This document shows, one piece after another, positions 47,974 through 61,280 of a stretch of 64,000 nucleotides of DNA (within the stretch, counting starts at the first letter, position 1; every line of letters begins with the position of its first letter). The notes beneath the pieces are model-generated. The model saw only the letters and a program-made list of their open reading frames with translations. It searched no databases and was not told where the DNA came from. Both the position numbers and the translations under genes were made by a program. Source of the DNA: Adiantum capillus-veneris (taxonomy: Eukaryota; Streptophyta; Polypodiopsida; Polypodiales; Pteridaceae); assembly GCA_014529385.2 (NCBI GenBank), contig CM043952.1:155715057-155779056 (forward strand). The letters are read 5' to 3'.

Positions 47974-50900
47974 TTATACGCCTTGCATCCATCTAGCATC
48001 TTCAAAAGGATAATTCTTAAACTTAATAAGATATAATTGGATAGTCGTACCGCCTCTTAATACCTTGTCTTCATGTCAGAGAATGGACTCGGGCTGCAAC
48101 ACTTCTTCTCGGTCCTCAATCTCTGATGGGTCTTCAATAGTTGGTTCTTGAGGTGGCTCTCCTTTGTAAGTCTTTAGTAGGCTCACATGGAAAGCATTGT
48201 GTATGAGCCAATGGCTGGGCAACCTAAGTTGATAGGCCATCTCATTGTTTGGCCTAAGAATCTGGAAGGGACCATAGTACCTTTTTGCTAACTTAGCATA
48301 GTACTTTTGGTGTCCCATAGGATTCTTGCTCAGCGTGTGCCTTAATCGAGCCTTGGGAAATTTAAGTAAGACCCAATCATTTTTCTTAAAGGCTTGTGCT
48401 CTTTTGTGCTTATCAACAGTAGCCTTTTGCCTTGGCTGTGAGATAGAGATAGAATCCTTAATCTTTTCGAAATATTCTTGTAGGTCTCGGCTATACTCAT
48501 CTGCAGCAAAGATCTTCCCATGTACCTTAAGTAGCAGGGGACTTTTTGATTTTTCCTTAATTACTCAGAAGGTGCTTTTCCCGTGGAAGTATGCACATTT
48601 TTTTGTAGGAATACTCCACTAAGGGTAAGTACTTCTCCCATTGGGACCTTTGATCTACTTCCGTTACATAGGCTTTTAGTAGATCAAGAATTGTTAAGTT
48701 ATTATTTCACTTTGGCCATCCGTTTATGGGTGATAGGTGAAAAAGAAGTTTAGCCTTGTTCCTAAATTCTCAAAGATACACTTCCAGAAATTACTGATCA
48801 TTCTAGGATCTCTATCCGACACTATGGACATTGGCAGGCCATGGTACTTGAAGATTTGCAAAATGAAGAGGGTTGCCATTTGATGGGTATAAAATGAACT
48901 TGTTTATTGAACCTATCTACTATCGTCCATATTCCCATATCCCCATGGATAGACTTAGGCAATCAAAGATAAAATTGGCAAAGGTTGAAGAAAACTAGGT
49001 TGCTTCCCTCTATCAAACTTTGTCTTTTGGCATACATGACATTTAGGAACATACTCTTATATGTTTGCTTTCATGGTAGGCCAATAGAAATATGTTTCAA
49101 TCCTCTTTAAGGTAGACTGAATCCCTCTATGCCCCGCATAAGGAGGAGCATGAGATTCATACATTGCTTTCTCACATAGTGAGTTAGTAATGCATAGTCT
49201 GTTGCCATAGAGAATATAACCATCTTGTAAAGTAAATGGTTCCTCTTTCTTCCCTAGTGCAAGGGCTGAAATCACATCTCTAAAATTGGGATCAACAACA
49301 TACTCATCTATCATAGAAGATAGATCATTGTGAGTTACTATGGAAACAGTATTCACTCTCGGCCGTCTTGAGAGTGCATCGGCTACTTGATTATGCTTAC
49401 CAGCAACGTGAGCAATATGAAAATGAAATTGCAAAAGGAAATTTTCCCACCTCATTTATTTGTCGGAGAGCTTGGTTTGCATCATGAAGTACTTAAGACT
49501 TTGGTGATCCATTCGTAGAATGAAAGGAGTCCCCAATAAATAGTGCTTCCATGAGTCTAAGGCATCTACAACTACGAGAAGTTCCTTTTCATATATGCCT
49601 AGAGCTTGCTCAACAGGGTCAATCCTTGGACTTTCATAGGCTATGGAATGCCCTTCTTGGAGCAAAACAGCTCCAAGGCAATCACCACAAGCGTCACATT
49701 GGACCTGAAATGGCTTTGAGAGATCCAGTAGTGTAAGCACTAGTTGAGAGATAAGCTTTTGTGATGGTCCTGCTATTAGTGAGAACTTTTCTATGAAGTG
49801 TCTATAGTATGCACACATACCTATAAATATTCTTAGTTCATGAAGATTCCTTGGTTTAGGCCATCCTTTTATTACCTCTAACTTTGATGGATCCACTTGG
49901 ATGCCATCTTGAGAGATAATGTGACCTAAATACTGAATTTCTTGGAATAAAAATTCACTTTCCTTTTGGTTAACATAAAGTTTATTCTCTCTTAGAACTT
50001 GAGATATTACCTGGAGGTATTGCTTGTGTTCGTCTAATGAATCAGAGTAGATGATGATATAATCAAAGAACACTCCAGTAAAGGTTCGATGAGGCCTGAA
50101 TAGCTTCTCCATCAAGCGGTTGAATGTGGGTGGTGCATTGGTCAAGCCAAAAGGCATGACAATATATTCCTAAAAACATAACGTAGTGCAAAATGCGGTC
50201 TTTACAATGTATTGATCAACTATCCTTATTTGATGATAGCCACTTTTTAGGTCAATCCTACTGAAGTAGGTGGACCCTTGTAGCTTATCAAATAGGTCTT
50301 CTACCCGTGGAACGGGAAACCTATTTTTGATAGTGATCCTATTTAGTGCTCTATGGTCAACACACATACTATGTGCCGTCTTTCTTTTGTACTAGTAGCA
50401 CAGGTGAGCAAAATGGAGATGAGCTAGGCCTAACCATGCCCTTCTCAACTAACTCATGTACTTGCCACATAATCTCCTCTTGTTGAGATTGAGAAACTCT
50501 ATAAGGAGGTTTATTAGGCGGTGAACTTCCTGGAAGAAGTTCAATTGCATGGTCATCATTGCCTCGTTTATGAGGTAGTTCACAAGGTATGTCGTCAAAA
50601 AGAAGACTTGAATTCCCTTGAGAAAATTGGATAACTCTAATTCATTGTGATTGTTTATATTTTCTTTTGCTAAAGCATTAGGTTCATTTTGAGAATTTTT
50701 GACAAAAACCATGTACACGGAAATAGAGCTCTTTATTGACTTGTTGAAAGCTTGTGTATGTACAATGGGTATGGTGTTACCCATTTTCTTAGCATCTATG
50801 CACATATCTTTTTCCCTGAACCTAAAGTAGATTCTTCTTTCATCAGGGAGTTTAACATTGGCAGCCATGCAATCAAACCATGGTGCCCCTAGGATTACAT

Positions 50901-51129
50901 CCTCATGCTTCAGAGGAGAGATAAAGAAGTCCTCTTTGTCCACATAGCTTTGGACATGGAGCCTCAATTTCGTGATTAAGGGAGTGACTGAAGCTTCTTG
51001 CCCCTTGAAATCACCGTCTCGGGTAGGACATCTCCCATCTCGTCAGCTTGTATGCCTAGCTTGGTGGCCAACTCTGTGGATATGTAATTGTGAGTAGAAC
51101 CAAGGTAAAAAAAAATAAAAGCATCATGT
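47974..51129 (-). pseudogene. Gypsy chromovirus Pol, unit A (protease-RT-RNase H-integrase-chromodomain)
   Basis: Minus-strand order: protease LGSTHNYISTELATKLGI near 51070-51120, and KHEDVILGAPWFDCMAANVK. RT includes [50 protein letters not shown] and a catalytic VFFDYIIIYS (FFDY in place of F/YxDD). RNase H shows VQCDACGDCLGAVLLQEG. Integrase zinc region is YESHAPPYAGHRGIQSTLKR. A Tf2-like GPFQILRPNNEMAYQLRLP precedes a chromodomain (YLIKFKNYPFEDARWMQ) ending at 47974. The chromodomain marks it as a chromovirus. Several frameshifts and stops, plus the lost catalytic aspartate, make it inactive. Confidence 0.9.
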
Positions 51130-52725
51130 TCTCTTACCTTTTCCCAAGCATGGCATAGAGGAGATCCTTTGTGATGAGCTTCCTCTTCTTGGATTTCGAC
51201 CAAGGTAGCTCTAGGAGGCTCATGGCTGGTGTTCTTTTGGGGACAAGCACGATACACATTCCCTTGATCGCCGTACTTGAAAGAACGATTATCCTTCTGA
51301 TAATGTTCAAGCTCTTTAGGAGAGAGTTTGTTTTTACCTTTATAAACTCCCTTCTCTTTAGCTTTGTTAGAGTTGCCCTTAGGAGACTTTTGGACATTGT
51401 CCTTCCCCTTAGGATCATTGGAACCCTTTTTTTTCATGGGCTTAGAATTTCTCTTAGCCCATGTTTGGAAATTGATTTGAGAAGCCACCATAGTATGGTA
51501 TATAACCGTCAATATGGTGCGTGGCCTTTGGGAGTTGAAATACTTTGCCATTTCTTCAGTTAAGCCCGCACAAAATTGTTGTTTTTGCTCTCCAAAATCC
51601 ATCCTTTTGATGATAGTGTATTTGAGATGTAAGTCCCAAAACTTGTCTACATATTTGTTAATGGATTAGTAGGGAGAGAGCTTCAAGCTTCGCCATTCGG
51701 TGAGTACTTTGTCTTTGGCATTGGTGGCCAAAAATTGCTTCATAATGGAAGCACTTAAAGCTTTCCATGTTTGTGGAGCTTCACCGTTTGCCCGTAGGTT
51801 AGACCACCATTGCCCGGTGGAATTTTGAAAGTGCATAGATACATGGGGTAGCTTAGAGGACTCTGTGAAGCCCTCATCTCCAAACAACACATTTAATTGT
51901 TGGATAAAGGCCAAGACTTTGTCCGTAGCACCAAAGGTGCCATCATAGGTAAGGAAAGATATGCTCTTTCCTCCCTCTTTGAACTTCTTGAGCTTGGACG
52001 ACCTCTTCCATGCGGCATAGAATTTCCTATGGCCTCTTCTTTTTGATGGGCACCATCACTTTCTTTAGAAGATAAATAATTTGAGGAAGATGGAGAAGAG
52101 GGTGATCTCTTTCTTGACTTTTTCTTGCCTTGATATTCTTTGTCTTTACCATCACTTTCATAAGAGGAAGAGGATGAAGAAGATGGAAAAGAGGGTGTCC
52201 TCTTTCTTGCCTTTTTCTTCTCTTTCTTTTTATCATCTTGCTTTGAATTATGGTGTGGAGAAGTGTGCGATGGTCTTCTCCGTTTTGGAGGTGATGGAGA
52301 GCGTTTATCCCGCCGTCTTTGTGGAGCCATCTCCATCGAGGTGGCAGGAGTTTCACTTATTTCTTGTTTCTTCTATGGAGGCTCTTGAGTTCTCCTTTGA
52401 GAAGGAGATGCATCATCAAGAAGCAAATTTTTGAGCCCTTCGTATGGATGATTTTGTTGTTCTCGAATCGGAGAGAGGCCTCTATTGGAATTCTCGCAAG
52501 GAGGCTTCCTAGGTACTCTCTTGTCATGGTGGGGAGCTTGGAGAATCCCATAAGCACGAAGCTACTGTTGCTCTTCACTTTGAAGGGTTCTATTGCCCAT
52601 GGGTTGTTGAAGCCTAGAAACAAGACAAGATAGTTAACAAGCACCGAGGCATCATTAGTAGCCTGCTAATTAGCAAAATCAAAGTTATCAACATTAATTT
52701 TACTCTCTTTACTATTGTCAGCCAT
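51130..52725 (-). pseudogene. Gypsy Gag, unit A
   Basis: ATG at 52725 opens a Gag broken into at least four frames. It contains a long Ser/Arg/Lys/Glu-rich region (RRRDKRSPSPPKRRRPSH, about 52200-52330) and a Gag core (FQNSTGQWWSNLRANGEAPQ, KQFLATNAKDKVLTEWRSL). The degenerate zinc knuckle has lost cysteines compared with unit B (YGDQGNVYRAC against CNKQGHAYCTC). Confidence 0.85.
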
Positions 52726-53136
52726 TCTAACAACTTTTAGGTGTAATTTTTTAGGTGTACATTGGCACTTCAAGATGTAGTTTCTACTCCTCTTTACCCC
52801 TTTAGAAAAAGAACTCAAACTATTGTACCCGTGGCTCGAATACCATTAATTGCAAGGAATAGAAGAGAGGGTCGTTCAACACCAAAACAACACCGGCTTG
52901 TGTTAAGCTTCTGATAGCTCAACAGTGGTTAAGGCAAGCCTCGTAGGACTCCACTATTAAGACCATAGCTCTCAATGGCGATGCCATGTTATGTGCACAA
53001 AGGCAAGCACAATGCAAGGCTAAAAAATCCCTATTCTACTTACCCAAATGCAATTAAATAATACCAATCATTTATAGCTAGCTTGAGGACCTTCCTTCTT
53101 GAGCAAGAAAAGAGAAACCTTGTGCTCTGATACCAA

Positions 53137-54636
53137 TGTAACATTAATGGTCTAGTAACTTGTGTGTAGAGGAAAATAGCCTGAACATAGTGAGTATTTC
53201 ATTAAAATAAGTTCCTAATGATAATAACAAGAGTGCTTGGGTAGAGAGAGCAGCAAAACATATAACACCTTGTTAGATATCATGAACAATACTTCAAAAG
53301 AGAGATAAATTAAGCTATTGACAATAGTTCAGGACTGGATTTACATGGAGCCGGTCCCCCCTCCAAAAGGCTTTGTATTAGGGTTTCTCCCATCAAGAGA
53401 GACATTTTACAATACAATTTTTTGTGTTCCTTCAATACTAGCTAGTGCAATGAAGATGGAAACTTCAAGCACTAAGCAAAACACTTATTAAACACAACGA
53501 CAATTCCCTCACGGTCTTAGACCCAAGACCTCACACACTTTCGAAGATGGTGAGAGCTGGCGGGGTATGCGAGTAGATTGAGTGGAAGAAGGAGTAGTCT
53601 TAGGAGAAAGATGTACATCTCCTCACAATCACTCATATTAGCATAGCTTAGCTTAGTAATTAGCATGGTAGAGGAGATGAGCATGCATTGAAGCTTGGCT
53701 CTTGGTTGAATTTGCATCACAAAGCCAAGAGTTGTTGGTGTAGGCCTCCCTTCTCACAAGCTTGGAGTAGCTGATAAGCTTTCCATTAAAGCTTGAGAAG
53801 GAGAGAGAGAGTCTTCTTACTCCACACATGAGTTAGTGTGAGTGTGTATGCAATAATGCCTTGAGAAAATCAGCCCCCTCTCCCTCTTGGTTGACCTCTC
53901 TTGCTATTTTCTCATGCTCACACCCTATTGGACCTCTCCAGGCTTAGCCAATGGAATTGCAAGAGCATAATTGATAGCCTTCTCACATGTGTCCCCCTTT
54001 CCCCTTTTGTGAGAGATTTAGGTAATTAACTAATGCAACTAAACTCTCATGGAATCCCTTTGTCTCAGGCAAGGCATTGGGTTGCTGAATGCTCATTGGA
54101 CCCTTGGGAGACTATCCAATATTCTTCTAGAGAGCTTAATTCCTATTGGTTCTTTTATTAAGTGTTTTTAAATTAATTAAACTAGATTTACTCTAGCCCA
54201 GTTCTCATTGGTCCACCTCCATGTCCATCCAATAGGATTTGAGTACACCTTGTGGGCATCTGGGCTAGGGATCTGACATGTGTCCCTCATTCCCTTTGTG
54301 TACATAAGCTTGTGAGTGTGTGTGTGTGTTTCTCTCTCATCCCCTACTTCCAAGGCTCGCCCCCTCCTATGTAGGATTCTTTGAAGACTTTTTGAGCACA
54401 CAGAAAGCATCCAATTTTCCTAGTGTTTGACCTTTGGACATAACCTTTGAATTTTGGAACCTTAGCATTTTGGATGTCTTAATGGGCTGAACCATAGGTT
54501 CTTTAAAGCCCATTGTTGCACATTGCTCTTTTGCATATGGACCCCCCTTTGGATCCCTATTTTCCCTCCTTTAGATCCCTACTATGGCCGGTCCGCAAGC
54601 TTAACCAATATTCTAGCTTTTTCTCCCCTGGCACTT
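53137..54636 (-). repeat. Gypsy LTR-B (shared by units A and B)
   Basis: 1500 bp. It is at once the 5' LTR of unit A (primer-site complement TGATACCA just before 53137) and the 3' LTR of unit B. It carries about 310 bp at 53476-53785 that are absent from LTR-A and LTR-C, so those two share a deletion or this one an insertion. Confidence 0.9.
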
Positions 54637-54697
54637 TCCCATATTAAATGATCAGTTTAACATGAGAAAATCATTTATGAGAATTAGATATTAGTTA

Positions 54698-54919
54698 TTA
54701 TGACATTACCTCCATCTTGAAATCATAGTCATCTTTGACTATGGGGTAGAGAAGATAAATACTATTCATTAGCTTTTTTTCTAGCGGGTAGAGGATCCCT
54801 ATGTTACCATAGGACATCGTTCCAGAATGGATGATTAGTCCATTTGATGCTTGAGAGCCTAAGCTGTCGCAGGCATGTCTGCAAATTAGTCCTATCAATC
54901 TTCCATAGTAGAGTGACAT
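54698..54919 (-). CDS. Small conserved ORF after gypsy chromodomain, unit B
   Basis: 73 codons, the counterpart of 47562-47783 with several substitutions. It occupies the same place between the chromodomain end and the 3' LTR. Function unknown; it may be only an open untranslated region. Confidence 0.3.
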   Translation of the reverse strand: MSLYYGRLIGLICRHACDSLGSQASNGLIIHSGTMSYGNIGILYPLEKKLMNSIYLLYPIVKDDYDFKMEVMS

Positions 54920-55103
54920 GCTCTACTTGGTGTTTGGGAGACGTCGTCTCCGCAAACTTGATCTAAGCATGCATACTACTTCATTTTTGTGCACAAAGAA
55001 AAAAAAAGAGAGAGTATAATAAGACAAAAACTTTGTCCATTTTTTGTACATTTACTTACTCTAGGGAAGCATTGTAAGCATTGAAAAGGTTTAGGTTATC
55101 CTT

Positions 55104-58100
55104 TCACTGTATGCCTTGCATCCATCTAGCATCTTCAAAAGGATAATTCTTAAACTTAATAAGATATAATTGGATAGTCGTACCGTCTCTTAATACCTTG
55201 TCTTCATGTCGGAGAATGGACTCGGGCTGCAACACTTCTTCTTGGTCCTCGATCTTCGATGAGTCTTCAATAGTTGGTTCTTGAGGTTGGTCTCCTTTGT
55301 AAGGCTTTTGTAGACTCACACGGAAAGCATTGTGTATGAGTGAATGGCTGGGCAACTTGAGTTGATAAGCCATCTCATTGATTGGCCTAAGAATCTGGAA
55401 GGACCATAGTACCTTTTTGCTAACTTAGCATAGTACTTTTGGTGTCCCATAGGATTCTTGCCCGTCGTGTGTCTTAATCGAGCCTTGGGAAATTTAAGTA
55501 AGACCCAATCATTTTCCTTAAAGGCTTGGGATCTTTTGTGCTTATCAACAATAGCCTTTTGCCTTGGCTGTGAGATAGAGATAGCATCCTTAATCTTTTC
55601 GAAAGATTCTTGTAGGTCTCGGCTATACTCATCTGCAACAACGATCTTCCCGTGTACCTTAAGTAGCAGGGGACTTTTTGATCTTCCCTCAATTACTCAG
55701 AAGGTGCTTTTCCCGTGGAAGTATGTACATTGTTTTTGTAGGCATACTCCACTAAGGGTAAGTACTTCTCCCATTGGGACCTTTGATCTACTTCCGTTAC
55801 ATAGGCTTTTAGTAGATCAAGAATTGTTAAGTTATTATTTCACTTTGGCTATCCGTTTACGGGTGATAGGTGAAAGAGAAGTTGAGCCTTGCTCCTAAAT
55901 TTTCAAAGATACCCTTCCAGAAATTACTGGTCATTCTAGGATCCCTATCCAATACTTTGGACATTGGCAAGCCATGGTAGTTGAAGATTTGCAAAATGAA
56001 GAGGGTTGCCATTTGATGGGCTTTGATAGTCTTTTTGACATGTATAAAATGAGCTTGTTTATTGAACCTATCTACTATCGTCCATATTCCTGTATTCCCA
56101 TGGATAGACTTAGGCAATCCAAAGATAAAATCCATGGATATGCTCTCCCATGGTTAATTACAGATTGGCAAAAGTTGAAGCAATCCAGGTTGCTTCCCTC
56201 TATCAAACTTAGCCTTTTGGCAAAGCACACATTTAGAATTATACTTTTGTATGTTTGCTTTCATGGTAGGCCAATAGAAATATGTTTCAATCCCCTTTAG
56301 GGTAGACTCAGTCCCTCTATGCCCTGCATAAGGAGGAGCATGAGATTCATATACTAGTTTCTCACACAGTGAGTTAGTAATGCATAATCTATTTCTATAG
56401 AGAAGATAACCATCTTGTAAAGTAAATGGTTCCTCTTTCTTCCCTAGTGCAAAGGCTGAAATCACATCTCCAAAATTGGGATCAATAGCATACTCATCTA
56501 TCATAGAAGATAGATCATTGTGAGTTGCTATGGAAACCGCATTCACTCTCGGCCGTCTTGAGAGTGCATCGGCTACTTGATCATGCTTGCCAGCAATGTG
56601 AGCAATATGAAAATGAAATTGCAAAAGGAAATTTGTCCACCTCATTTGTTTGTCAGAGAGCTTGGTCTGCGTCATGAAGTACTTAAGACTTTGGTGATCC
56701 GTTCGCAGAATGAAAGGATTCTCCAATAAATAGTGCTTCCATGCGTCTAAGGCATGTAGAACTGTGAGGAGTTCCTTTTCATATATGCCTAGAGATTTCT
56801 CAAATAGGGTCAAGCCTTCGACTTTCATAGGCTATGGCGTGCCCTTCTTGGAGAAAAAGAGCTCCAAGGCAATCACCACAAGCATCACATTGGACCTCAA
56901 ATGGCTTTGAGAGATCCGGTAGTATAAGCACTGGTTGAGAGATAAGCTTTTCTTTAAGCTATTCAAAAGGATTGTTCTCCTTGGCAAACCATGTATACCT
57001 AACGTTTTTCTTTGTTAGGTCATGTAATGGTCCTGCTATTAGTGATAACTTTTCGATGAAGCGTCTATAGTATGCACACATACCTATAAAGCTTCTTAGT
57101 TCATGAAGATTCCTTGGTTTAGGCCATCCTTTTATTATCTCAAACTTTGATGAATCCATTTGGATGCCATCGTGAGGGATAATGTGACTTAAACACTGAA
57201 TCTCTTGCAAGAAAAATTCACTTTTCTTTTGGTTAACATAAAGTTTAGTCTCTCTTAGAACTTAAAATATTACCTGGAGGTGTTTCTTGTGTTCGTCTAA
57301 TGAATGAGATTAGATGATGATATCATCAAAGAACACTCCAGTAAAGGTTCGGTGAGGCCTGAATAGCTTCTCCATCAAGCGGTTGAATGTCCTGAAGTAG
57401 GTGGACCCTTATAGCTTATCAAATAGGTCTTCTACCCGTGGAACGGGAAACCTATTTTTGATAGTGATCCTTTTTAGTGCTCTATAGTTGACACACATAT
57501 GATATGTGCCGTCTTTCTTTTCCACTAATAGCACAGGTGAGCAAAATGGAGATGATCTAGGCCTAACCATGCCCTTCTCAACTAACTCATGCACTTACCG
57601 CATAATCTCCTCTTGTTGAGCTTGAGAAACTCTATAAGGAGGTTTGTTAGGCGGTGAACTTCCTGGAAGAAGTTCAATTGCATGGTCATCATTGCCTCGT
57701 TTAGGAGGTAGTTCACAAGGGATGTCATCAATAAAGACATCTTGAAACCCCTTGAGAAAGTTGGATAATTGTAATTCCTTTTGATTGTTTATATTTTCTT
57801 TTGCTAAAGCATTAGGTTCATTTTGAGAATTTTTGACAAAAACCATGTACACGGAAATAGAGCTCTTTATTGACTTGTTGAAAGCTTGTGTATGTACAAT
57901 GGGTATGGTGTTACCCATTTTCTTAGCATCTATGCACATATCTTTTTCCCTGAACCTAAAGTAGATTCTTCTTTCATCAGGGAGTTTAACATTGGCAGCC
58001 ATGCAATCAAACCATGGTGCCCCTAGGATTACATCCTCATGCTTCAGAGGAGAGAAAAAGAAGTCCTCTTTGTCCACATAGCTTTGAACATGGACCCTCA

Positions 58101-58260
58101 ATTTCCCGATTAAGGGAGTGAGTGAAGCTTCTTGCACCTTGAAAGCACCGTCTGCGGGTAGGACATCTCCCATCTCGTAAGCTTGTATGCCTAGGTTGGT
58201 GGCCAACTTTGTGGATATGAAATTGTGAGTAGAACCAAGGTCAAAGAAAATAAAAGCATC
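55104..58260 (-). pseudogene. Gypsy chromovirus Pol, unit B
   Basis: Same domain order as unit A: protease FDLGSTHNFIS (about 58205-58255) and HEDVILGAPWFD. RT start is VLLVEKKDGTYHMCVNYRAL and [14 protein letters not shown]. Next is a deletion in RT between FDKL/QG and the NRLMEKL region (about 57389), which removes the middle of the palm. RNase H is represented by LRTDHQSLKYFMTQTKL. Integrase shows the H-H-C-C region (HAPPYAGHRG, CVLCQKAKFDRGKQPG) and the core MDFIFGLPKSIHGNTGIWTI with VLDRDPRMTSNFW. The chromodomain PESILRHEDKVLRDG with YLIKFKNYPFEDARWMQ ends at 55104. Stops and the RT deletion make it inactive, though its integrase is better preserved than in unit A. Confidence 0.9.
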
Positions 58261-59863
58261 ATGTTCTCTTACCTTTCCCCAAGAATGGCATAGAGGAGAT
58301 CCTTTGTGATGAGCTTATTCTTCTTGGATTTCAACCAAGGTAGCTCTAGGAGGCTCATGGCGGGTGTTATTTTAGGGACAAGTGCAGTACGCATGCCCTT
58401 GCTTGTTGCATTTGAAACAACGGTTATCCTTGCGATAATGTTCAAGTTCTTCAAGAGAGAGTTTGGTTTTACCTTTATAAACTCCCTTCTCTTTAGCTTT
58501 GTTGGAATTGCCCTTAGGAGACTTTTGGACATTGTCCTTTCCCTTAGGCTCATTGGAACTCTTGTTTTTTGTGGGCTTAAATTTCTCTTAACCCCTGTTT
58601 GGAAATTGATTTGAGAAGATACCATAGTATGGAGTATAACTGTCTGCTGATATGGTGCATGGCCTTTGGGTGTTGACATACTCCGCTATTTCTTTAGTTA
58701 AGCCCACACAAAAATTGTTGTTTTTGCAAAATCCATCCGTTTGAGACAGTGGCTTTGAGATGTAAGTCCCAAAACTTGTCTACATATTTGTTAATGGATT
58801 GGTAGGGAGAGAGCTTCAAGCTTCGCCATGTGGTGAGTACTTTGTCTTTGGCATTGGTGGCCAAAAACTGCTTCATATTGGAAGCTCTTAAAGCTTTCCA
58901 TGTACATGGAGCTTCACTGGATGCCCGTAGGCTAGACCACCATTACCTGGTAGACTTTTGAAAGTGCGTAGCTACATGGCATAGCTTAGAAGACTCCATG
59001 AAGCCCTCATCTCCAAACGCCACATTGAATTGTTGGATAAAGCCCAACAATTTGTCCATAGCTCCAAAGGTGCCATCGTAGGTAAGGAAAGAGATGCTCT
59101 TTCCTCCCTCTTTGAACTTCTTGAGCTTGGATGACCTCTTCCATGCGGCATAGGATTTCCTATGGCCTCTTCTATTTGATGGTTCAGAAGTTGCACAATC
59201 ACTTTCTTCAGAAGATGAAGAATTTGAGGAAGATGGAGAAGAGGGTGACCTCTTTCTTGCCTTTTTCTTGCCTTGATCTTCTTTGTCTTCATCATCAATT
59301 TCATAAGAGGAAGAGGATGAAGAAGATAGAGAAGAAGGTGTCCTGTTTCTCGCCTTTTTCTTCTCTTGCTTTTTATCATCTCTCTTTGAATGATGGTGTG
59401 GAGAAGTGTGCGATGGTCTTCTCTATTTTGGAGGTGATGGAGAGCGTTTATCCCGCCGTCTTTGTGGAGACATCTCTATCGAGGTGATAGGAGACTCATT
59501 TCTTTCTCGTTCCTTGAGTGGAGGCTCTTGAGTTCTCCTTTGAGAAGGAGATGCGTCATCAAGAAGAAAATTTTTGAGCCCTTTATATGGATCCTCTTCT
59601 TCTTCTCGAATCGGAAAGAGGCCTCTTTTGGAAGTCTTGCAAGGAGGCTTCCTAGGTACTCTCTTGTCATGGTGGGACTCTTGGAGAATCCCATGAGCAC
59701 AAAGCTGGTGTTGCACTTCACTTTGGAGGGATGGATTGCCCATGGCTTGCTGAAGCCTAGAAACAAGATAGTTAACAAGCATAGGGGTATCATTAGTAGC
59801 CTGCTCATTAACAAAATCAAAGTTATCATCATTAATTTCACTCTCTTTACTATTGTTAGCCAT
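58261..59863 (-). pseudogene. Gypsy Gag, unit B
   Basis: ATG at 59863 begins MANNSKESEINDDNFDFVNE. The first 146 codons are open, ending in RRRDKRSPSPPK. Further frames give the acidic/basic low-complexity region, KQFLATNAKDKVLTTWRSL, and an intact-looking knuckle CFKCNKQGHAYCTC at about 58380-58425 (C-x2-C-x4-H-x4-C). Frameshifts separate these parts. Confidence 0.85.
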
Positions 59864-60268
59864 TCTAACAACTTTTAGGTGTACTTTGGCACTTCAAGCC
59901 CTAGTTTCTGCTCCTCTTTACCCCTTTATAAACAACACTCAAGCTACTGTACCCGTGGCTTGAATATCATTAATTGCAAGGAATAGAAGAGAGGGTCATT
60001 CAACACCAAAACAACACCGGCTCCTATCAAGCTTCTAATAGTTCAATAGTGGTTAAGCCGTAGGCAAGCCCCGTAGGACTCCACTATTAAGACCATAGCT
60101 CTCGACGATGAATCCCCGTTATCTGCACGAATGCAAGCGGACTGCAAAGCTTAAAAAACCCTATTCTACTTACTCAAATGCAATTAATAATACCAATCAT
60201 TTATAGCTAGCTTGAGGACCTTCCTTCTTCTTGAGCAAGAAAAGAGAAACCTTGTGCTCAGATACCAA

Positions 60269-61117
60269 TGTAACATTCAATGGCCTAGTAACTCGTGTGT
60301 AGCGGAAAATAGCATGAACATAGTGAGAATTTTATTAGAATAGGTTCCTAATGAGAATAACAAGAGTGCTTGGGTGGAGAGAGCAAGAAAACGTATAACA
60401 CATAGTTAGATAGCATGAAAAGTACTTCAAAAGAGAGAGAAATTAAGCTATTGACAATAGTTGAGGACCGAATTTACATGGAGCCGATCCCCCCTCCAAA
60501 AGGCTGTGTATTATGGTTTCTCCCATCAAGAGAGACATTTTTCAATACAATTCTTTGTGTTCTTTTAATACTAGCTAGTGCAATGAAGATGGAAACTTCA
60601 AGCACTATCCATTAAAGCTTGAGAAGGAGAGAGAGAGAGTCTTCTTACTCCACACATGAGTTAGTGTGACAGTGTATGCAGTAAAGCCTTAAGAAAATCA
60701 GCCCCCTCTCTCTCTTGGTCGACCCCTCTTGCTATTTGCTCATGCTCACACCCTATCGGACCTTTCCAGGCTTAGCCAATGGAATTTCAAGAGCATAAGT
60801 GATAGCCTTCTGACATGTGTCCCCCTTTCGCCTTTTGTGAGAGATTTAGGTAATTAATTAATGTAGCTAAACTTTCATGGAATCCCTTTGTCTCCTGGCC
60901 AATAGGAATCAGGCAAGCCATTGGGCTGTTGAATGCTCATTGGACCCCTTGGGAGACTATCCAATAGTCTTCTAGAGAGCTTAATTCCTATTAGTTCTTT
61001 TATTAAGTGTTTTTAAATTAATTTATTTAGATTTACTCTAGCCTACTTCTCATTGGTCCACCTCCATGGCCATCCAATAGGATTTGAGTACACCTTGTGG
61101 GCATCTAGGCTAGGGAG
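60269..61117 (-). repeat. Gypsy LTR-C, truncated by a CACTA end
   Basis: 5' LTR of unit B, with primer-site complement (GATACCAATG) just before it. It matches LTR-A and LTR-B up to GGCTAGGGAG at 61117, where the CACTA-type terminus begins. The remaining ~400 bp of the LTR should lie beyond the right edge of the window. Confidence 0.9.
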
Positions 61118-61177
61118 CACTACAAGAGGCTCTTCATATTAGCGACGCTCACACAGCGACGCTCCAAAAAAAAATTC

Positions 61178-61251
61178 CCGGCGTCGCTATGAGCGTCGCA
61201 AATTTCTTTGTAAATTTGCGACGCTTATAGCGATGCTCATAGCGACGCCGG
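61178..61251. repeat. Nested hairpin in the CACTA subterminal region
   Basis: A perfect 17-bp outer arm pair (61178-61194 with 61235-61251) encloses a perfect 13-bp inner pair (61193-61205 with 61212-61224). The repeated unit is GCGACGC. The arms fit transposase-binding subterminal repeats. Confidence 0.85.
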
Positions 61252-61280
61252 CTGGGGTAAAAAAATAACCGAGCGCGCCC

